64,000 nucleotides of DNA from Mesorhizobium loti (GTDB lineage Bacteria > Pseudomonadota > Alphaproteobacteria > Rhizobiales > Rhizobiaceae): the NCBI GenBank assembly GCA_014189435.1, contig CP050293.1, forward strand, positions 5,771,001-5,835,000, in the 5' to 3' direction. Shown here one piece after another: positions 1 through 10,554 of this stretch. The stretch's first letter is position 1. Each line of letters begins with the position of its first letter. The notes beneath the pieces are model-generated. The model saw only the letters and a program-made list of their open reading frames with translations. It was not told the origin of the DNA and did no database searches. The position numbers and the translations under genes are program-made.

Positions 1-106
1 CTGGTCGACGATGATGATTTTTCTTGCCGGCCTCGGCAAGCTCGGCGGCGGCAACCAGCCCGGCAAGGCCGGCGCCGACAATGATCACGTCCGCATCGTC
101 AGCCAT
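1..106 (-). CDS. FAD-dependent oxidoreductase, N-terminal fragment (cut by window edge, frameshifted)
   Basis: Reading leftward from an ATG at 104-106, preceded by a GGGAGGAAAG ribosome site, the protein begins MADDADVIIVGAGLAGL. This is a GxGxxG dinucleotide-binding fold followed by a helix ending AELAEAGKK. It resembles the start of the FAD-binding dehydrogenase family found in rhizobia. After GKK the frame gives NHHRRP. Removing one base from the five-T run at 18-22 restores a strand of type KIIIVDQ, which is what the fold requires. I therefore infer a one-base insertion. Only about 35 codons are visible, so the substrate cannot be named. Confidence 0.6.
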   Translation of the reverse strand, partial: MADDADVIIVGAGLAGLVAAAELAEAGKKNHHRRP

Positions 107-146
107 CTTTCCTCCCAGAATTAGCCGGCTACTTAAATGTAAGGGG

Positions 147-1136
147 TCAGACGGTCTCCCAGCCGTCCGTGCCGCCGGCGCGGAAGATGGCGTCGATGAC
201 CTTCTGGTTGAGGATGGATTCCTCCAGCGTGAAGACGCGCTCCTTGCCGCCCTGTGCCGCCCGCGCGAAGGTCTCGACCTCCAGCCGGTATTGCTGCGTG
301 CCGGGAAAGCGGAACACCTGCGCCTCGGTGTGGTTCTGGTTGTGCAGCTCGACCCGATGGTGGTCGTAGAGGCCGGCGTTGAAGGGCGAGAACACCTCGA
401 TGAAACCTTTCTCGCCGTGGAACACCATGACCTGGCGCGCCGCCATTTGCGTCGACAGATAGAAGGACAGCTCGAAATCGCCGAAATCGGCACGGATCGA
501 GGAGTAGATGTCGGTGCCGAATTTCTTGTCGCGCTCGATCGTCGCCTGCACGCGCAACGGCTCCTTGCCGGTCGAAAAGCGCGTCGACACGGTCGGGTAG
601 ACGCCGATGTCGGGCAGCGCGCCGCCGCCGAGATCGAGCTGGTTGCGCATGTTGTTGGGGTCGACATTGTAGTAGGAGAAGGCGCCCTGCACATGGCGCA
701 GCCGGCCGATGGCGCCACTGGCGATAAGATCGCGCACCTTGATCCATTGCGGGTGGTAGATGACCATGAAGGCTTCGCAGACCAGCACCTTTTTGGCATC
801 GCGCAGCTTGATCAGCGGGGCAATGTCCTTGGCGTCGAGCGCCAGCGGCTTTTCGACCAGCACATGCTTGCCGGCTTCGACGGCCTTGGCCGCCCATTCG
901 ACATGCTGCGAGGTCGGCAGCGGGATGTAGACGCCGTCGACCTCGTTGGAGGCAAGCAGGTCCTCATAGGAGCCGAAGGCATGGCGTGCACCGAAGCGCT
1001 CGGCCAGCGCCTTGGCCTTCGACAGGTCGCGGCTGGCGATCGCCGACAGCACGCCGTTCTCCGCCTCGACCATTGCCGGCAACAAATGCTCGCGGCCGAT
1101 CTTGGCCGTCGACAACACACCCCATCGGAACATCAC
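147..1136 (-). CDS. Gfo/Idh/MocA family NAD(P)-dependent oxidoreductase
   Basis: A 329-residue protein of usual family length. The N-terminus ([20 protein letters not shown]) is a Rossmann fold with a variant dinucleotide loop. The family signature EKPLAL follows at about residues 95-100, where the lysine normally acts in catalysis, and the C-terminal half is the alpha/beta substrate domain. Members oxidise or reduce sugars, inositols and trans-dihydrodiols, and the sequence does not fix the substrate. It lies 40 bp downstream of the FAD-dependent gene at the window edge on the same strand, so the two may be co-transcribed. It is not linked to the MocDEF-like locus near 60 kb. Confidence 0.85.
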   Translation of the reverse strand: MMFRWGVLSTAKIGREHLLPAMVEAENGVLSAIASRDLSKAKALAERFGARHAFGSYEDLLASNEVDGVYIPLPTSQHVEWAAKAVEAGKHVLVEKPLALDAKDIAPLIKLRDAKKVLVCEAFMVIYHPQWIKVRDLIASGAIGRLRHVQGAFSYYNVDPNNMRNQLDLGGGALPDIGVYPTVSTRFSTGKEPLRVQATIERDKKFGTDIYSSIRADFGDFELSFYLSTQMAARQVMVFHGEKGFIEVFSPFNAGLYDHHRVELHNQNHTEAQVFRFPGTQQYRLEVETFARAAQGGKERVFTLEESILNQKVIDAIFRAGGTDGWETV

Positions 1137-1299
1137 GCTTCTCCATAGCGATTACAGGCGACGAGGTTTGCCCGAAATCGGCGGAAAAGCCAATGCGCAG
1201 TGCTGGTTCCTCGCCCCCTACGGCATGCCCACATTTCCAAGCGATAGCGTGCATGGCCGCTTGGCGCATGCCATTGTCTTATGCTGCGCTGGTCGACCC

Positions 1300-1475
1300 C
1301 CACTCCGTCTCGGCTTCGCCGAGCCACCTCTCCCCCGATCGACGGGGTAGAGGAAAGGCGCCAAGCTTTTTGCCGTCAACGCTCGTCCAGAAACGCTCCC
1401 TTCCTTTCCCTCCGGAGGGGGAAGGTGGCGCTGCGAAGCAGCGACGGATTGGGGGAACCACCTGGCGATCAAGCC
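1300..1475. repeat. Palindromic intergenic repeat (degenerate, short GC-rich family)
   Basis: The 424-bp gap between the oxidoreductase start and yceI contains no convincing gene. It holds an imperfect inverted repeat whose arms include CCACCTCTCCC and GGGGGAACCACC, with an internal CTTTCCCTCCGGAGGGGGAAG hairpin and the signature GCTGCGAAGCAGCGACGG. The CTGCGAAGCAGC block resembles the CTTCGCAGCG block of the repeats at 4826-4965 and 59481-59585, which suggests a common family. Confidence 0.6.
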
Positions 1476-1560
1476 TCGGGCCGATCAGCCTAGCAGTCAC
1501 AGAAGATGTGTGCATCCCGTAGCCCGCTTGCGGGGGCGAGGAACCCAAGTTCTGCACCGC

Positions 1561-2136
1561 TCAGCCCCGTTTACCGGTCAGCGTCATGTCGAAGTCGACG
1601 ATGTTGGAATAGATCGGCGTGCCGACATCCATGCCGTAGCGCGACCTGAGCACCTTGCCGGTGACATGGAATTTTATCGTGCCGGCCTTGAGACCACCAA
1701 GCTCGGCCGTGAATTTTTCCGGGAACGTCTTGCCACGTGCCGTCAGCCGGCCGGAGACCAGGGCCGTGGTGTCGCTGGTGCGGGTCACGCTGGTCGAGCG
1801 GAACTGGATTTCCGGGCTGTTGGCGGCATCGAACACCGCGTCGGAGCGCAGGAAGGCATCGATGCGGCCCTGACCGGTGCCAACACTTTCGGGAAAGATG
1901 GTGAAATTGACCTGCGAGTGCCCAACATCGCTGTTGTCGATACGGATCGAGCCCTTGAAGCGGGCGAAGGCGCCATTGAGGCCGCCGCCGCCGACCTTGC
2001 CGATGGAAAAGCGGATGCTGGAGCTGGCCGGGCTGATCGAATAGCTGCCGGCGGCGTCGCCAAGCGCGACGGCCGCTGAGACAGGCATGGCAAGGCAAGC
2101 GGCGATCGCCGCAAATCCGAGGATGCGCGTGTACAT
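1561..2136 (-). CDS. YceI family periplasmic lipid-binding protein
   Basis: A 191-residue protein with a clear signal peptide (MYTRILGFAAIAACLAMPVSAAVA) followed by a lipocalin-like YceI domain. The hallmark pattern of YceI is visible: SISPASSSIRFSIGKVGGG near residue 35, then repeated beta strands and VDFDMTLTGKRG at the end. YceI proteins bind isoprenoids or quinone-like lipids in the periplasm. The gene lies 70 bp downstream of a cytochrome b561 gene on the same strand, a frequent pairing that suggests a shared quinone or redox role. Confidence 0.88.
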   Translation of the reverse strand: MYTRILGFAAIAACLAMPVSAAVALGDAAGSYSISPASSSIRFSIGKVGGGGLNGAFARFKGSIRIDNSDVGHSQVNFTIFPESVGTGQGRIDAFLRSDAVFDAANSPEIQFRSTSVTRTSDTTALVSGRLTARGKTFPEKFTAELGGLKAGTIKFHVTGKVLRSRYGMDVGTPIYSNIVDFDMTLTGKRG

Positions 2137-2205
2137 GGGGGTGTTCCTTGTTGGAGGCAGCGCATTTCCTGCGCCCTCACCCCATGAACGAATGAACCGC
2201 CCGCT

Positions 2206-2778
2206 CTATTCCTGATCTGACGAAGGCGTGATCATGCGCGTGAGCACGCCATCCCTGAGCTGCAAATGATGCCGCAGTGCCGCAGCTATATGGAGGGCGA
2301 CCAGGGCGATGCCGGCATAGGCGAGATACCAGTGCGCCGCCGCCCAGAAACTTTCAGCGGCGTCCGATTCGGCCAGCGGCAGGTTCGGCATGATGAACAG
2401 ATTGAACGGCAGGCTGGGGATCTCCAGCATCGACACCGACACCAGCGCCCAGCCGGACAAGGGCAACGCAAGCTGAAAGGCATAGAGCGCAAGATGGGCC
2501 AGTGGTGCGGCCCGACGCTCCAGGGTTCCGACCGAGCGCGGCAGCGGCGGCCATACATTGCCGAGGCGCCAGGCGATGCGCAGCACCACCAGACCGAGCA
2601 GCAGAAAACCGAAGGATTTGTGCAGCTGGATCAGTTCGAAGGCGGTGCGCTGGCTGGTCAGCCGCACCATGACGAAACCGAGCCCGAACTGGCCGATGAA
2701 GATCAGGGCAATCAGCCAGTGGAGAATGATCGCGCCCCAGCCATAGCGGGTTGGCGTGTTGGTGATCGATGTTTGCAT
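2206..2778 (-). CDS. Cytochrome b561 family membrane protein
   Basis: A 190-residue integral membrane protein of the bacterial cytochrome b561 (YodB/CybB) family, which carries two haem b groups and transfers electrons to or from quinones. Four hydrophobic segments are visible. Haem-ligand-type histidines sit in WGAIILHWLIAL, IQLHKSFGF, AAHWYLAYAG and ALHIAAALRHH. The ATG giving MQTSITNTPTRYGW is preferred over the upstream in-frame ATG because it starts just before the first membrane segment, as in homologues. It is upstream of yceI on the same strand. Confidence 0.88.
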   Translation of the reverse strand: MQTSITNTPTRYGWGAIILHWLIALIFIGQFGLGFVMVRLTSQRTAFELIQLHKSFGFLLLGLVVLRIAWRLGNVWPPLPRSVGTLERRAAPLAHLALYAFQLALPLSGWALVSVSMLEIPSLPFNLFIMPNLPLAESDAAESFWAAAHWYLAYAGIALVALHIAAALRHHLQLRDGVLTRMITPSSDQE

Positions 2779-2836
2779 CGTTGGTGAACGACCGCGATGC
2801 CGGTTTTCTTCCACAAGGGGGAGGGTGAGCGCGCAC

Positions 2837-3727
2837 CTACCCGCTCACCTTGAAGAAATCGACAAAAGCCCTGAGCGCCGGGCGCATCTGGCGGCGGCTC
2901 GGATAATAGACGAAGAAGCCATCGAAGGACGGGCACCAGTCCTCCAGCACGCGGATCAGCCTGCCGGCGGCAAGCGGGGCGCGGACATAGTCCTCGAAGA
3001 CGAAGGCAAGCCCGGCGCCGTCGACTGCCGCCTGGGCGATCAGATGGTCCTCGTCGAGGATCAGCGGTCCCTCCACCGCCATCTCGATCGCCTCGCGGCC
3101 CTTCTCGAACTCCCAGCGATAGAGGATACCGCTGGAGAAGCGGAAGCGGATGCAGCGGTGGCCGGCCAGGTCGCGTGGGTGGCGCGGCTTGGGGTTGGCC
3201 TCGAAGTAGACCGGCGCGCCGACCACCGCGCCGCGAATATTCGGCCCGATACGCACCGCGATCATGTCGCGCTGCAGGCTCTCGCCAAGCCGCACGCCGG
3301 CATCGAAACCGCCTTCTACGACATCGGTGAAGCGGTCCTCGATGACGATCTCCAGCACTATGTCGGGATAGGCCGCCGCAAATGCGCCCAGCCGCGGCGT
3401 CAGCACCAGATGCGCCGCCGTGCGCGGCACGCTCAGCCGTAGATTCCCAGCCGGCCGGTCGCGCGCCTCGACCGCCGTCTCCAACGCCAGGTCGATTTCG
3501 GAGAGCGCCGGCCGCAGCCGCTCCAGCAATTGCGCGCCCTCTTCGGTGGGCGCGACGCTGCGCGTGCTGCGCGACAGCAGGCGAACGCCAAGCCGCGCCT
3601 CGAGGCTGGACACCGCATGGCTGACCGCCGATGGCGCAATGGCGAGTTCCCTGGCGGCGCCGCGAAAGCTGCCGCATTGGGCAACGGTTGCCAGCACGGC
3701 CAGTTGGGAAAGATGCGCGCGATTCAT
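2837..3727 (-). CDS. LysR family transcriptional regulator
   Basis: A 296-residue protein starting MNRAHLSQLAVLATV. The N-terminal winged helix-turn-helix (GSFRGAARELAIAPSAVSHAVSSLE, residues about 18-42) is typical of LysR regulators, followed by the periplasmic-binding-like effector domain. The upstream extension to 3838 is rejected because the family begins close to the helix-turn-helix. It is divergent from the aldo/keto reductase at 3825, with a 97-bp gap. By usual LysR logic it probably controls that gene. The effector is unknown. Confidence 0.88.
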   Translation of the reverse strand: MNRAHLSQLAVLATVAQCGSFRGAARELAIAPSAVSHAVSSLEARLGVRLLSRSTRSVAPTEEGAQLLERLRPALSEIDLALETAVEARDRPAGNLRLSVPRTAAHLVLTPRLGAFAAAYPDIVLEIVIEDRFTDVVEGGFDAGVRLGESLQRDMIAVRIGPNIRGAVVGAPVYFEANPKPRHPRDLAGHRCIRFRFSSGILYRWEFEKGREAIEMAVEGPLILDEDHLIAQAAVDGAGLAFVFEDYVRAPLAAGRLIRVLEDWCPSFDGFFVYYPSRRQMRPALRAFVDFFKVSG

Positions 3728-3824
3728 TGATCTATCTTTTAGAACAGCCTGTACAAATGAGAGCCGATTATCGAACACAGCGCAAGACGCTATCTCCTTG
3801 GCACCACAAACAAGGAGACGCGTG

Positions 3825-4820
<996 letters not shown>

Positions 4821-4825
4821 GCCTT

Positions 4826-4965
4826 CACCCTCCCCCTTGTGGGGAGGGTCGGCTCGCTGTCGCAGCGAAGCGGAGACAGCGGGACGGGGTGGGGGAGCGC
4901 CCTCCAAAGACCCCCCACCCCGCTCCGCTGCGCGGATCGACCCTCCCCACAAGGGGGAGGGTGAG
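4826..4965. repeat. Long inverted repeat between convergent genes
   Basis: The outer arms CACCCTCCCCCTTGTGGGGA and CCCTCCCCACAAGGGGGAGG are near-perfect reverse complements about 140 bp apart. Inside are CGCAGCGAAGCGGAG and CTCCGCTGCGCGG arms and a GGGGTGGGGGAGC/CCCCCCACCCCGC pair, so the element can fold into one long cruciform. It sits between the converging ends of the aldo/keto reductase and the nucleotidyltransferase. A related copy is at 59481-59585. It could act as a bidirectional terminator or be a REP/MITE-like element. Confidence 0.8.
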
Positions 4966-4966
4966 G

Positions 4967-5569
4967 TCACCACGGCACAACCGTAATCTCCGGCCAGTTA
5001 GCCTTCGCCCGTGCCCCCTTCGTCTCATGCGTGTGCCTGCTGTCCATCACCCGGCTGGGCGCGATGCGAAACGAAAAGAGGTCATCAAGCCCGAACGGCG
5101 CCACCAGCTCCAACTGCCCGTCAGCATCGTATCGAACCCCGACCGCATGCGTTTTCGAAGCAAAATAGCTGACGGGTTCGCTGGAACTCGTATAGCGCGG
5201 GCACGGCTGGCCGAATTTCTGCGGATACCACAGATGCACCCGCGCCTGGTTGCGCACCTCGACCGGGAGCGGCAGGCCCTCGAAATGCCGCGCCGACCGG
5301 CAGATCACCGCGTCCTCGGCCTCGTAGGACAGGTCGCGGTCATCGAAATAGAACAGGTCGACATCCCTGATGCCGTAGCCCGAAGGTCTGCCGGTCAGAT
5401 GGTTCCAGACGGTGTTGTAGAGCGCGCCGGAAACGACCAGCCAGTCCGGGAGGCCAAGCGTGCGTGCCCGTACCAACGCGTCAAGGACCAGCGGATCTGC
5501 CGAAACGATGTCGAGAAACGCTGCGCGCTGTTCTTCAAAAGGAAGGCCGGAATAACGCAGATGGTCCAT
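4967..5569 (-). CDS. Nucleotidyltransferase family protein (DUF925-like)
   Basis: A 200-residue protein. The segment GIRDVDLFYFDDRDLSYEAED (about residues 85-105) carries the closely spaced acidic residues of a nucleotidyltransferase-fold active site, preceded by VVSGALYNTVWNHLTG. This matches the DUF925/NTP_transf_6 family of putative nucleotidyltransferases with no known acceptor. It follows pheT on the same strand by 39 bp, with no obvious functional link. The stop lies directly against the inverted repeat at 4826-4965. Confidence 0.75.
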   Translation of the reverse strand: MDHLRYSGLPFEEQRAAFLDIVSADPLVLDALVRARTLGLPDWLVVSGALYNTVWNHLTGRPSGYGIRDVDLFYFDDRDLSYEAEDAVICRSARHFEGLPLPVEVRNQARVHLWYPQKFGQPCPRYTSSSEPVSYFASKTHAVGVRYDADGQLELVAPFGLDDLFSFRIAPSRVMDSRHTHETKGARAKANWPEITVVPW

Positions 5570-5608
5570 CGCCCATTGGAGGACGATTCGCCATCTGCTC
5601 GCAAGTTT

Positions 5609-8017
5609 CTAGCCCCTCAGAACGCCGCCGGTCTGCTTGCCGACGTTCTCGACAATGCGCTTGGCCAGCGCCTCGAAATCCTCGTCGGTCAGCGTCTTTT
5701 CAACCGGTTGGATCGACACTTCGATGGCGATCGATTTCTTGCCCTCGCCGAGCGAAGCGCCTTCGAAGATGTCGAACACCGAGACGCCTGTGATCAGCTT
5801 TTTGTCGGCGGCGAGCGCCGCGCGGACCAGCGTGCCGGCCTCGACCGCCTTGTCGACGACGAAGGCGAAGTCGCGCTTCACCGCCTGAAAGGCGGATAGT
5901 TCCAGCTTGGGCTTGGTTTTGGTCGGCTTGGCCTTCGGCTCGGGCACGGCATCGACGAACACTTCGAAGCCGCACAGCGGGCCGGAAACATCGAGCCCTT
6001 CCAGCGTCTTCGGGTGGAATTCGCCGAAGGTGCCGAGCACGGTTTTCGGGCCGAGCTTGATCGTGCCGGAACGGCCGGGATGATACCAGGCCGGACCGCC
6101 GGCCTCGATCTGCAGCCGCTCGACCGGCGCACCGCAGGCTTCGAGTGCGGCGATGGCATCGGCCTTGGCGTCGAACACGCCGACCGGGCCTGAGTTGCCG
6201 GCCCAGTTGCGGCCGGAGCCGTCGAGCTTGGCGGTGCCGCGGCGCACGCCGGCGGCCACGCGCCGCTGCTGGTCGGCGCCGTCGCCTTCATACGTGCCCG
6301 ACACTTCGAACAGCGCCACGTCGCCGATGCCCTTGTCGGCATTGCGCTGGGCGGCGGCTATCAGGCCCGGTAGCAGCGAGGGCCGCATGTCGGACATGTC
6401 AGCGGCGATCGGGTTGGCAAGCTTCAGCGCCGTCTGGCCACCGCCGAACAGTTCGGCGTGCTTGGCCGGAATGAACGACCAGGTGACGGCCTCCATCATG
6501 CCGCGCACGGCAAGCGCGCGCTTGGCCGTGCGGGTGCGGACCTGCAGCGTGGTGAGGATCTTTGCGTTGACCGCGTCATGCGCACCGAGCGGCTGCGGTG
6601 CGATGTTGTCGACGCCGTGGATGCGCATGACCTCCTCGACCAGATCGGCCTTGCCGTCGACATCGGGGCGCCATGACGGCACGGCGACGTTGACGACATC
6701 GCCCGAGCCCTCAGGCTTGAAGCCGAGGCGCGACAGGATGTCGAGGCTTTCCGCCTTCGGCACCTCGATGCCGGTCAGCCGCTTCACTTCCGACAGCGGG
6801 AAGGAGACGATCTTCGGCTTGTGCTCGGTGTAGCCTGCCACTTCGATCTCCGTCGGCGCGCCGCCGCAGAAATCGAGCACCAGTTTCGTTGCCAGCTCGA
6901 CGCCGGGAACCATGAAGTCAGGGTCGACCCCGCGCTCGAAGCGGTAGCGCGCGTCGGTGATGATGCCGAGCGTGCGTCCGGTGCGGGCGGTGGTGATCGG
7001 ATCCCAAAGGGCGGATTCGATCAGCACGTCGGTCGTGTTCTCGTCGCAGCCGGAATGCTCGCCGCCCATGATGCCGGCGATCGACTCGACGCCGCTGTCA
7101 TCAGCGATGACGCACATCTCCGGCGTCAGCGTGTATTCGCGGCCGTCGAGCGCCTGTACCTTTTCGCCATCGCGCGCCCGCCGCACGGTCAGATTGCCGG
7201 CGACCTTCTTGGCGTCGAACACATGAAGCGGGCGGCCGCGGTCGAAGGTGACGTAATTGGTGATGTCGACCAGTGCACTGATTGGCCTGAGCCCAATGGC
7301 GATCAGCCGCTGCTGCAGCCATTTCGGCGACGGGCCGTTCTTGACGCCCTTGACCAGCCGCAGCGCAAAGCCGGGGCAGAGCTCCGGCGCCTCGATCGTC
7401 ACCTTGACCGGGCACATGCCGCTGCCGACATGCGGCATGATGGCGCCGCCGACCAGGCGGCCAAGACCGCTCGCCGCCAGATCCCTGGCGATGCCGTAGA
7501 CGCTGGTGGCGTCCGGCCGGTTCGGCGTCAGATTGATCTCGATGACCGGATCGTCGATGTGCGCATAGGCGGCGAAGCTGGTGCCGACAGGCGCATCCTC
7601 AGGCAGGTCGATGATGCCGTTGTGTTCGTCGGACAGCTCCAGCTCGCGCTCGGAGCACATCATGCCGTGGCTTTCGACGCCCCGGATCTTGCCGACCGTC
7701 AGCGTCACGTCGATGCCGGGCACATAGGTGCCGGGCGCGGCAAAGGCGCCGATCAGACCGGCGCGGGCATTGGGCGCGCCGCACACCACCTGCACGGGTG
7801 GCTTGCCGTCGCCCGTATCGACGGTCAGCACGCGCAGCCGGTCTGCATCGGGGTGCTGAACCGCCGTCAGCACCCTGGCGATGACGAAGGGTTTCAGGCT
7901 CGACTTGTCGTCGACATGCTCGACTTCGAGGCCGATCGAGGTCAGCCGCTCGACGATCTCGTCGAGCGAGGCGTCGGTCTCGAGGTGGTCCTTGAGCCAG
8001 GAGAGGGTGAATTTCAT
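5609..8017 (-). CDS. pheT: Phenylalanyl-tRNA synthetase beta subunit
   Basis: An 802-residue subunit of the (alpha-beta)2 enzyme that charges tRNA-Phe with phenylalanine. The N-terminal [12 protein letters not shown] and the OB-fold tRNA-binding domain (about 40-150) are present, then the B3/B4 editing domain, B5 ([14 protein letters not shown] region), the catalytic-like core and the C-terminal anticodon-binding (FDX-ACB) domain ending near [20 protein letters not shown]. Length is normal for alphaproteobacteria. Its start overlaps by 4 bp the stop of a GFA-family gene that separates it from pheS. Confidence 0.97.
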   Translation of the reverse strand: MKFTLSWLKDHLETDASLDEIVERLTSIGLEVEHVDDKSSLKPFVIARVLTAVQHPDADRLRVLTVDTGDGKPPVQVVCGAPNARAGLIGAFAAPGTYVPGIDVTLTVGKIRGVESHGMMCSERELELSDEHNGIIDLPEDAPVGTSFAAYAHIDDPVIEINLTPNRPDATSVYGIARDLAASGLGRLVGGAIMPHVGSGMCPVKVTIEAPELCPGFALRLVKGVKNGPSPKWLQQRLIAIGLRPISALVDITNYVTFDRGRPLHVFDAKKVAGNLTVRRARDGEKVQALDGREYTLTPEMCVIADDSGVESIAGIMGGEHSGCDENTTDVLIESALWDPITTARTGRTLGIITDARYRFERGVDPDFMVPGVELATKLVLDFCGGAPTEIEVAGYTEHKPKIVSFPLSEVKRLTGIEVPKAESLDILSRLGFKPEGSGDVVNVAVPSWRPDVDGKADLVEEVMRIHGVDNIAPQPLGAHDAVNAKILTTLQVRTRTAKRALAVRGMMEAVTWSFIPAKHAELFGGGQTALKLANPIAADMSDMRPSLLPGLIAAAQRNADKGIGDVALFEVSGTYEGDGADQQRRVAAGVRRGTAKLDGSGRNWAGNSGPVGVFDAKADAIAALEACGAPVERLQIEAGGPAWYHPGRSGTIKLGPKTVLGTFGEFHPKTLEGLDVSGPLCGFEVFVDAVPEPKAKPTKTKPKLELSAFQAVKRDFAFVVDKAVEAGTLVRAALAADKKLITGVSVFDIFEGASLGEGKKSIAIEVSIQPVEKTLTDEDFEALAKRIVENVGKQTGGVLRG

Positions 8018-8436
8018 GGGACTGTTCCGTCTGGTCTTTTGACGCTTGATTTCAGATGTCTCGGCAGATCGTCGGACATATGCAGGTAGGGAAGCTGCTC
8101 GCTGACATAGGCATGCAGCGTGGGTTCAAAATCGGCCGGTATGTCCATAGCGCCCAGCATGAAGTAGATGTCGTCCTCCAGCCGCTCGTCGACATAGGCG
8201 ATGGGTGAGCCGCAAATGCCGCAGAACGAGCGCGTCACCGGGCCGTTCTCGAACATCTTCAGCGCCTTGCCGGTGAACGCGACCTGATCGACCAGGAAGC
8301 CGACAAAGGCCGATACCGGCGCGCCGCTGGCCCGCCGGCAATCGCCGCAATGGCAATAGCTGACGTGGTGCGGTTCGGCCAAGGCCTCGAACCGCACGGC
8401 GCCGCAACGGCAGCCGCCGGTGTGCGGCGCTGTCAT
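8014..8436 (-). CDS. GFA family protein (glutathione-dependent formaldehyde-activating fold)
   Basis: A 140-residue zinc-binding protein. The conserved cysteines are visible: GGCRCGA at about residues 8-13, [12 protein letters not shown] at about 27-38, and FCGICGSPI at about 71-79. The family is named after glutathione-dependent formaldehyde-activating enzyme, but most members have no proven reaction. The gene overlaps pheS upstream and pheT downstream by 4 bp each (ATGA), so it is translationally coupled within the phenylalanyl-tRNA synthetase operon. Confidence 0.9.
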   Translation of the reverse strand: MTAPHTGGCRCGAVRFEALAEPHHVSYCHCGDCRRASGAPVSAFVGFLVDQVAFTGKALKMFENGPVTRSFCGICGSPIAYVDERLEDDIYFMLGAMDIPADFEPTLHAYVSEQLPYLHMSDDLPRHLKSSVKRPDGTVP

Positions 8437-9530
8437 GCGCTCAGGCCCCCGAACAAGGTCGGCATGTCGAGTGGCCTGAAACCGTAATGCGACAGCCAGC
8501 GGACGTCGGCATCGAAGAAGGCGCGCAAATCCGGCATGCCGTATTTCAGCATGGCGATGCGGTCGATGCCCATGCCCCAGGCAAAGCCCTGATACTCATC
8601 CGGATCGAGCCCGCCATGGCGCAGCACGTTGGGGTGCACCATGCCGCAGCCGAGGATCTCCATCCAGTCGGAACCTTCGCCGAAGCGCACCTCGCCTGGC
8701 CTGGAGCGGTCGCACTGGATGTCGACCTCGAGGCTCGGCTCGGTGAACGGGAAGAAGGACGGCCGGAAGCGCATTTTCACCTGCGGCACCTCGAAGAAGG
8801 CCTTGCAGAACTCCTCCAGCACCCACTTCATGTTGGCGACATTGGCCGTCTTGTCGATCACCAGCCCCTCGACCTGATGGAACATCGGCGAATGGGTGGC
8901 GTCCGAATCCTGCCGGTAGGTCTTGCCCGGAATGACGATGCGGATCGGCGGCTTCTTCGTCTCCATGGTGCGGATCTGCACCGGCGAGGTGTGGGTGCGC
9001 AAAAGCTTGCGCTCGCCTTTCTCGTCCGGCTGGAAGAAGAAGGTATCGTGCATTTCGCGCGCCGGATGGCCTTCGGGGAAATTCAGCGCAGTGAAATTGT
9101 AATAGTCGGTCTCGATATCCGGCCCTTCGGCGATGGAGAAACCGAGATCGCCGAAGATCGCCGCAATCTCGTCGATGACCTGGCTGATCGGATGGATGCG
9201 GCCGCGCTCGGCCGGCGACTGCCGCACCGGCAGCGTCACGTCGACCCTTTCGGCGGCGAGGCGCGCGGTGATCGCCGCATCCTTCAAGTCGGCCTTGCGG
9301 GCCGTCAACGCATCGGTGACGCGGCTCTTGAGGCCGTTGATGGCGGGGCCCTTGACCTGCCGCTCCTCGGCGGTCATGGCGCCAAGTGTTTTCAGCATCT
9401 CGGACACGGTGCCCTTCTTGCCGAAAGCAGCGATGCGCACGGCCTCGATGGCCGGCTCATCGGCGGCCGACGCGATGTCGGCCAGAAGTGAATCTTCCAG
9501 GGCTTCAAGATTTCCAGCGGTGGCGTTCAC
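8433..9530 (-). CDS. pheS: Phenylalanyl-tRNA synthetase alpha subunit
   Basis: A 365-residue class II synthetase subunit. The N-terminal coiled-coil tRNA-binding region covers roughly residues 1-90, then [19 protein letters not shown], motif 2 ([14 protein letters not shown]) and motif 3 ([22 protein letters not shown]). It forms the catalytic half of the enzyme with PheT. A hairpin with a T tract separates it from rplT upstream, so it may have its own promoter or be attenuated. Confidence 0.97.
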   Translation of the reverse strand: MNATAGNLEALEDSLLADIASAADEPAIEAVRIAAFGKKGTVSEMLKTLGAMTAEERQVKGPAINGLKSRVTDALTARKADLKDAAITARLAAERVDVTLPVRQSPAERGRIHPISQVIDEIAAIFGDLGFSIAEGPDIETDYYNFTALNFPEGHPAREMHDTFFFQPDEKGERKLLRTHTSPVQIRTMETKKPPIRIVIPGKTYRQDSDATHSPMFHQVEGLVIDKTANVANMKWVLEEFCKAFFEVPQVKMRFRPSFFPFTEPSLEVDIQCDRSRPGEVRFGEGSDWMEILGCGMVHPNVLRHGGLDPDEYQGFAWGMGIDRIAMLKYGMPDLRAFFDADVRWLSHYGFRPLDMPTLFGGLSA

Positions 9531-9597
9531 GGCGAAGCTCTCTCGATCGGGCGACCCACCATCACCGGGCGTGTCACCATTTTGGTTACATCAGGCA

Positions 9598-9633
9598 AAA
9601 GAAAAACCCGCGCCAGCCGTGCCAGCGCGGGTT
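9598..9633 (-). terminator. Rho-independent terminator or attenuator between rplT and pheS
   Basis: On the minus strand AACCCGCGC pairs with GCGCGGGTT (plus positions 9625-9633 and 9605-9613), followed by TTTTTC. It lies 40 bp after the rplT stop and about 70 bp before the pheS start. It could end the rpmI-rplT transcript or act as an attenuator for pheS. I saw no phenylalanine-rich leader peptide. Confidence 0.75.
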
Positions 9634-9672
9634 CCCCAAATCAGAATTGCGAATGCTTGGGAAGCGCTGGTC

Positions 9673-10074
9673 TTAGGCGACAGCGCTTTCAAAAGCGTTC
9701 GGCGTGGTGTTCTTCAGATATTCGAGCGCCACCTTGGCCTTGGCGACCAGGGCTGCGAAAGCCTGCGGCTCGTGGATGGCCATGTCCGACAGGATCTTGC
9801 GGTCGATCTCGATGCCCGACTTGTTGAGGCCGTCGATGAAGCGGCCATAGGTCAGGCCATGCTCGTGCGTCGCGGCGTTGATGCGCTGGATCCACAAAGC
9901 GCGGAACGAGCGCTTGCGGTTCTTGCGGTCGCGATAGGCGTACTGCATCGACTTTTCCACCGCCTGCTTGGCGATGCGGATGGTGTTCTTGCGGCGGCCG
10001 TAGAAGCCTTTCGCGGCTTTCAGGACCTTCTTGTGCTTGGCGTGCGAAGTGACGCCTCTCTTTACGCGTGCCAT
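9673..10074 (-). CDS. rplT: 50S ribosomal protein L20
   Basis: A 133-residue protein beginning [19 protein letters not shown] with the conserved [17 protein letters not shown] segment. It is slightly longer than E. coli L20, as is usual in alphaproteobacteria. It binds 23S rRNA early in large-subunit assembly, and in enteric bacteria it also represses its own operon. It follows rpmI on the same strand by 93 bp, and that gap holds a short intergenic repeat. Confidence 0.98.
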   Translation of the reverse strand: MARVKRGVTSHAKHKKVLKAAKGFYGRRKNTIRIAKQAVEKSMQYAYRDRKNRKRSFRALWIQRINAATHEHGLTYGRFIDGLNKSGIEIDRKILSDMAIHEPQAFAALVAKAKVALEYLKNTTPNAFESAVA

Positions 10075-10091
10075 GTCATGATCTCCTTAAA

Positions 10092-10140
10092 AGCAATTCC
10101 AGGAAAAGTGCCTTGCGGTTTTCCGTTCGGAATTGCGTAA
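10092..10140. repeat. Short palindromic repeat (GCAATTCC family), copy 1
   Basis: GCAATTCCAGGAAAAGTG at one end pairs with CGGAATTGCG at the other, with a TTTTCC internal block complementary to GGAAAA. Related copies lie at 23601 and 45456. This copy is in the rpmI-rplT intergenic gap, so it is transcribed within a ribosomal protein mRNA. Confidence 0.7.
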
Positions 10141-10167
10141 AACTAATGCGTGTCCGGACCGAATGCC

Positions 10168-10371
10168 TTAGAGGCCGTTCGGCAGAAAATTCTTGATGAC
10201 CTTCTTGCCATCCGGTTCAGCCAGAACCATCGTGCCGCGGGCATTTCGAATGAACTTGTTGGAACGCTTGATCATGCCGTGACGCTTGCCGGCAGCAGCC
10301 GACAGGACTTTACCCGTACCTGTGATCTTGAACCGCTTTTTGGCGGCGGACTTGGTCTTCATCTTGGGCAT
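10168..10371 (-). CDS. rpmI: 50S ribosomal protein L35
   Basis: A 67-residue basic protein, [20 protein letters not shown], ending [12 protein letters not shown]. It is of normal length and composition for L35. It heads the rpmI-rplT pair. In many bacteria infC lies directly upstream, but here a methyltransferase-like gene and two hairpins separate infC from rpmI. Confidence 0.98.
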   Translation of the reverse strand: MPKMKTKSAAKKRFKITGTGKVLSAAAGKRHGMIKRSNKFIRNARGTMVLAEPDGKKVIKNFLPNGL

Positions 10372-10446
10372 TTTGCTACTCCGTCTAGTTGGCGCACTAT
10401 CGCGCTTCTTGTTCGCTTCGGGCCGACCAAAGCCCGAAAAGCAAAT

Positions 10447-10482
10447 GAAACCGCCACGGCATGCCCTGCCGGGCGGTTTTCT
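10447..10482 (-). terminator. Hairpin terminator between the methyltransferase-like gene and rpmI
   Basis: AAACCGCC (10448-10455) pairs with GGCGGTTT (10472-10479). T-rich tails occur on both strands, stronger on the plus strand (TTTTCTT). On the minus strand it lies downstream of the gene at 10555 and upstream of rpmI. Confidence 0.55.
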
Positions 10483-10554
10483 TGAACGGCGGTCCTATAC
10501 GTCAAAGACGGCGGCTGTGCAACACCTGTAGGGGATGCGGCGCTGCGTCCTTGG

